Made by a program: the position numbers and the translations under genes. A stretch of DNA of 64,000 nt, taken from NCBI RefSeq assembly GCF_021172065.1, contig NZ_CP087880.1, forward strand, positions 1,526,583 through 1,590,582. Direction: 5' to 3'. Origin of the DNA: Pseudocitrobacter corydidari. GTDB taxonomy: Bacteria > Pseudomonadota > Gammaproteobacteria > Enterobacterales > Enterobacteriaceae. Shown in pieces: positions 62,399-64,000 of this stretch (positions are counted from its first letter, which is position 1; every line of letters begins with the position of its first letter). The notes under the pieces were generated by a model. The model made no database searches. It saw only the letters and a list, made by a program, of their open reading frames with translations, and was not told the origin of the DNA.

Positions 62399-63568
62399 TT
62401 ACTGCCCGTCGAGGCCGCGAATCGGCTTAACGGTGGACCATGCACGGCAGGATGGGCAGTGCCAGTAGAGCGTATAGGCGGTAAAACCACATTTCTGGCA
62501 GCGGTAGCGCGGTTTGCTGCGGATCTGCTCGCCAACCATGTCTCGCAGCACCATCAGGCTCTCTTTCGCGCGCCCTTCTTCTGCTTCATTAAGGTGGTAA
62601 TCCATCAGTTTATGGAAGACGCGCATCGTAGGGTGGCGCTGTAACTGGCGCGTCACATAGGTTTGCGCGACGTCGCCGCCCTCACGCTGGTCGAGTACCT
62701 GCGCCAGCATCAGTTCTGCCGCAGCACCGGTGTTTTCCTCTACGCAGCGTTGCAGGAACGATTCCCACTCATCGGTTTTACCCAGCTGCTGATAGCAGGT
62801 TTGCAGCATTTCCAGCGTTTCGCTGACCAGTTCTTTATCCTGATCGATGACACGCAGCAGGCTTTCACGCGCTTTGGCGTAATCGCCCTTCGCCATCCAG
62901 ACGCGGCCCATCATGATAGAGACGCGCGCGCTGGACGGATCGGCAGACGCGCCCTTCTTCAGCAGCGTCATCGCTTTATCCATATCATCGTTGCCCATCT
63001 GTTGCAGGGCCAGTTCGCACCAGAAATGGGCGATTTCGCCGCGATGCTTCTCTTTACCGAGTTTCACCAGGCGTTCGGCAACGTCGATAGCCTTTTGCCA
63101 GTCGCTGGTCAGTTGCGCGATTTGCAGCAGTTGTTGCAGCGCGCTGATACGGAAATCCGTTTCGTCGACCAATTGGCTGAACATGTCTTCTGCGCGGTCA
63201 TAGAGCCCGGCGGCCATGTAGTCGCGGCCCAACTGTTGCACCGCCAGCAGACGCTGATCGTAGGTTAGCGAGGCGCTTTCCATTAAGGTTTGGTGGATAC
63301 GGATGGCACGGTCAACCTCGCCGCGTGAACGGAACAGGTTGCCGAGCGTAAGGTGGGCTTCAACGGTGCCGGTATCCTCTTTTAACATGTCGAGGAACAG
63401 GTCTACCGCTTTGTCTTGCTGGTTACTTAAGAGAAAGTTAACCCCTGCCACATAATCACGTGACAAACGGCTTGCTTCGTCCTGTTTGGACTGTTGTGCA
63501 CTTCTGCGCCCCATATACCAACCATAGGCTGCCGCAACGGGTAAGAGCAGAAACAACAACTCCAGCAT
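62399..63568 (-). CDS. lapB: Lipopolysaccharide assembly protein B
   Basis: A 389-residue inner-membrane protein: N-terminal helix (about 1-20), TPR repeats (about 40-330) and a C-terminal rubredoxin-like zinc domain with Cys-x2-Cys (Tyr-Arg-Cys-Gln-Lys-Cys) and Cys-x2-Cys (His-Cys-Pro-Ser-Cys). It directs LpxC to FtsH and so limits LPS synthesis. Corresponds to YciM. Six bp after lapA. Confidence 0.97.
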   Translation of the reverse strand: MLELLFLLLPVAAAYGWYMGRRSAQQSKQDEASRLSRDYVAGVNFLLSNQQDKAVDLFLDMLKEDTGTVEAHLTLGNLFRSRGEVDRAIRIHQTLMESASLTYDQRLLAVQQLGRDYMAAGLYDRAEDMFSQLVDETDFRISALQQLLQIAQLTSDWQKAIDVAERLVKLGKEKHRGEIAHFWCELALQQMGNDDMDKAMTLLKKGASADPSSARVSIMMGRVWMAKGDYAKARESLLRVIDQDKELVSETLEMLQTCYQQLGKTDEWESFLQRCVEENTGAAAELMLAQVLDQREGGDVAQTYVTRQLQRHPTMRVFHKLMDYHLNEAEEGRAKESLMVLRDMVGEQIRSKPRYRCQKCGFTAYTLYWHCPSCRAWSTVKPIRGLDGQ

Positions 63569-63574
63569 AAATCG

Positions 63575-63883
63575 TTATTCCTTCGTTACTGGCACGGTCG
63601 GGTTTACGGACGGCACACTCTCTGGCGCAATCTGATTTTCCAGACGTTTAATTTTACGCTCTGCACGCAGCAGAGAAACACGCACGCGCAGCCAGAACAG
63701 GCCACAGACCAGCCAGCCAATCGCAAAACCTACGGCAAACAATACCGCCAGTAATGTTGAAATTCTGAACTCGCCCTGCGCCAGTAAATAGTTAAAGGTC
63801 ACGAGCTGATCGTTCTGTGCGCCCAGCGTCACTGAAATGACAAAGACCGCTAACACCAATAAGAAAATGAGAAAATATTTCAC
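63575..63883 (-). CDS. lapA: Lipopolysaccharide assembly protein A
   Basis: A 102-residue inner-membrane protein with two helices (about 3-20 and 42-66), then a cytoplasmic basic helix rich in Arg, Lys and Glu and a Pro-rich tail. Corresponds to YciS. It is co-transcribed with lapB. The remaining sequence to the window end (63884-64000) is its upstream region; I see no supported gene there, though pgpB lies upstream in E. coli. Confidence 0.95.
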   Translation of the reverse strand: MKYFLIFLLVLAVFVISVTLGAQNDQLVTFNYLLAQGEFRISTLLAVLFAVGFAIGWLVCGLFWLRVRVSLLRAERKIKRLENQIAPESVPSVNPTVPVTKE

Positions 63884-64000
63884 ACGACTTCCCGTTATGT
63901 GGCTTTAGCTGATAAATCCCGTTCGATCTATCGCATCAAGCCTTATAAAGTATCATTTTCGCCGCGCAGACGAAATGGAAAAGCACACGGCCAGTTCAGG

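Overview
The window is chromosomal DNA of a gammaproteobacterium in the Enterobacteriaceae. The evidence is a dense set of proteins and local gene orders that I recognise as close to those of Escherichia coli: ldhA, hslJ-ydbJ-nifJ-micC-ompN, ttcA-dbpA-zntB, mppA, mpaA-ycjG-tpx, tyrR, ycjXF-pspDCBA/pspF, sapABCDF-fabI, yciW-rnb, yciZ-yciT-osmB, yciH-pyrF and lapAB. Accessory blocks between these core groups differ from E. coli, and the overall mix suggests an Enterobacter/Lelliottia/Kosakonia/Klebsiella-type genome. The genus cannot be fixed from sequence reading alone. I saw no rRNA, tRNA, CRISPR array, insertion sequence or phage gene.

Layout. 1-1.5 kb: the end of a galactitol-type PTS operon (IIC end, IIB, IIA) with a 6-phospho-3-hexuloisomerase-like SIS protein. 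1.7-2.7 kb: ldhA. 2.7-13.1 kb: a self-contained divergent oligosaccharide locus lying between ldhA and hslJ. Its left arm encodes a binding protein, two ABC permeases, a GH13 alpha-glucosidase, a GH130 mannoside phosphorylase-like enzyme and a DUF1861 (GT108-like) protein. Its right arm encodes a LacI regulator, a phosphomannomutase and a MalK-type ATPase. Two identical 14-bp palindromes lie between the arms. Together they suggest import of a beta-mannose-containing oligosaccharide, phosphorolysis to mannose 1-phosphate and entry into glycolysis through mannose 6-phosphate. 13-19.6 kb: hslJ, ydbJ, pyruvate:flavodoxin oxidoreductase, the small RNA MicC and the porin OmpN. 19.6-22.7 kb: an unusual Tat-exported transglutaminase-like/MerT-like/HMA-domain gene set, a DUF1471 protein and a DUF1398 protein.

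22.9-33.5 kb: ttcA, dbpA and zntB, a three-domain MHYT-GGDEF-EAL protein, then murein-peptide recycling genes (mppA, mpaA, ycjG) and tpx. 33.5-37.3 kb: a second sugar cassette (LacY-family symporter, an unrecognised 551-residue enzyme candidate, an AraC regulator) inserted between tpx and tyrR. 37.5-44.5 kb: tyrR, ycjF, ycjX and the phage-shock operon with its sigma-54 promoter and PspF site. 44.4-49.7 kb: an AT-rich stretch with a PphA-like phosphatase, a Cache-GGDEF diguanylate cyclase, small uncharacterised proteins and a Rob-like regulator, followed by about 790 bp without a supported gene. 49.7-55 kb: the sapABCDF operon. 55-64 kb: fabI, yciW, rnb, yciZ, yciT, a long inverted repeat, osmB, yciH-pyrF and lapA-lapB.

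The best candidates for something little described are the GH130/DUF1861/GH13 locus, the transglutaminase/MerT/MerP-like set, and the LacY-type/551-residue/AraC cassette. Several E. coli neighbours (dgcM, pdeR, pspE, ycjD, the puu genes and the fnr region) are absent from the intervals where they would be expected. All comparisons with E. coli are from memory, not from a search.
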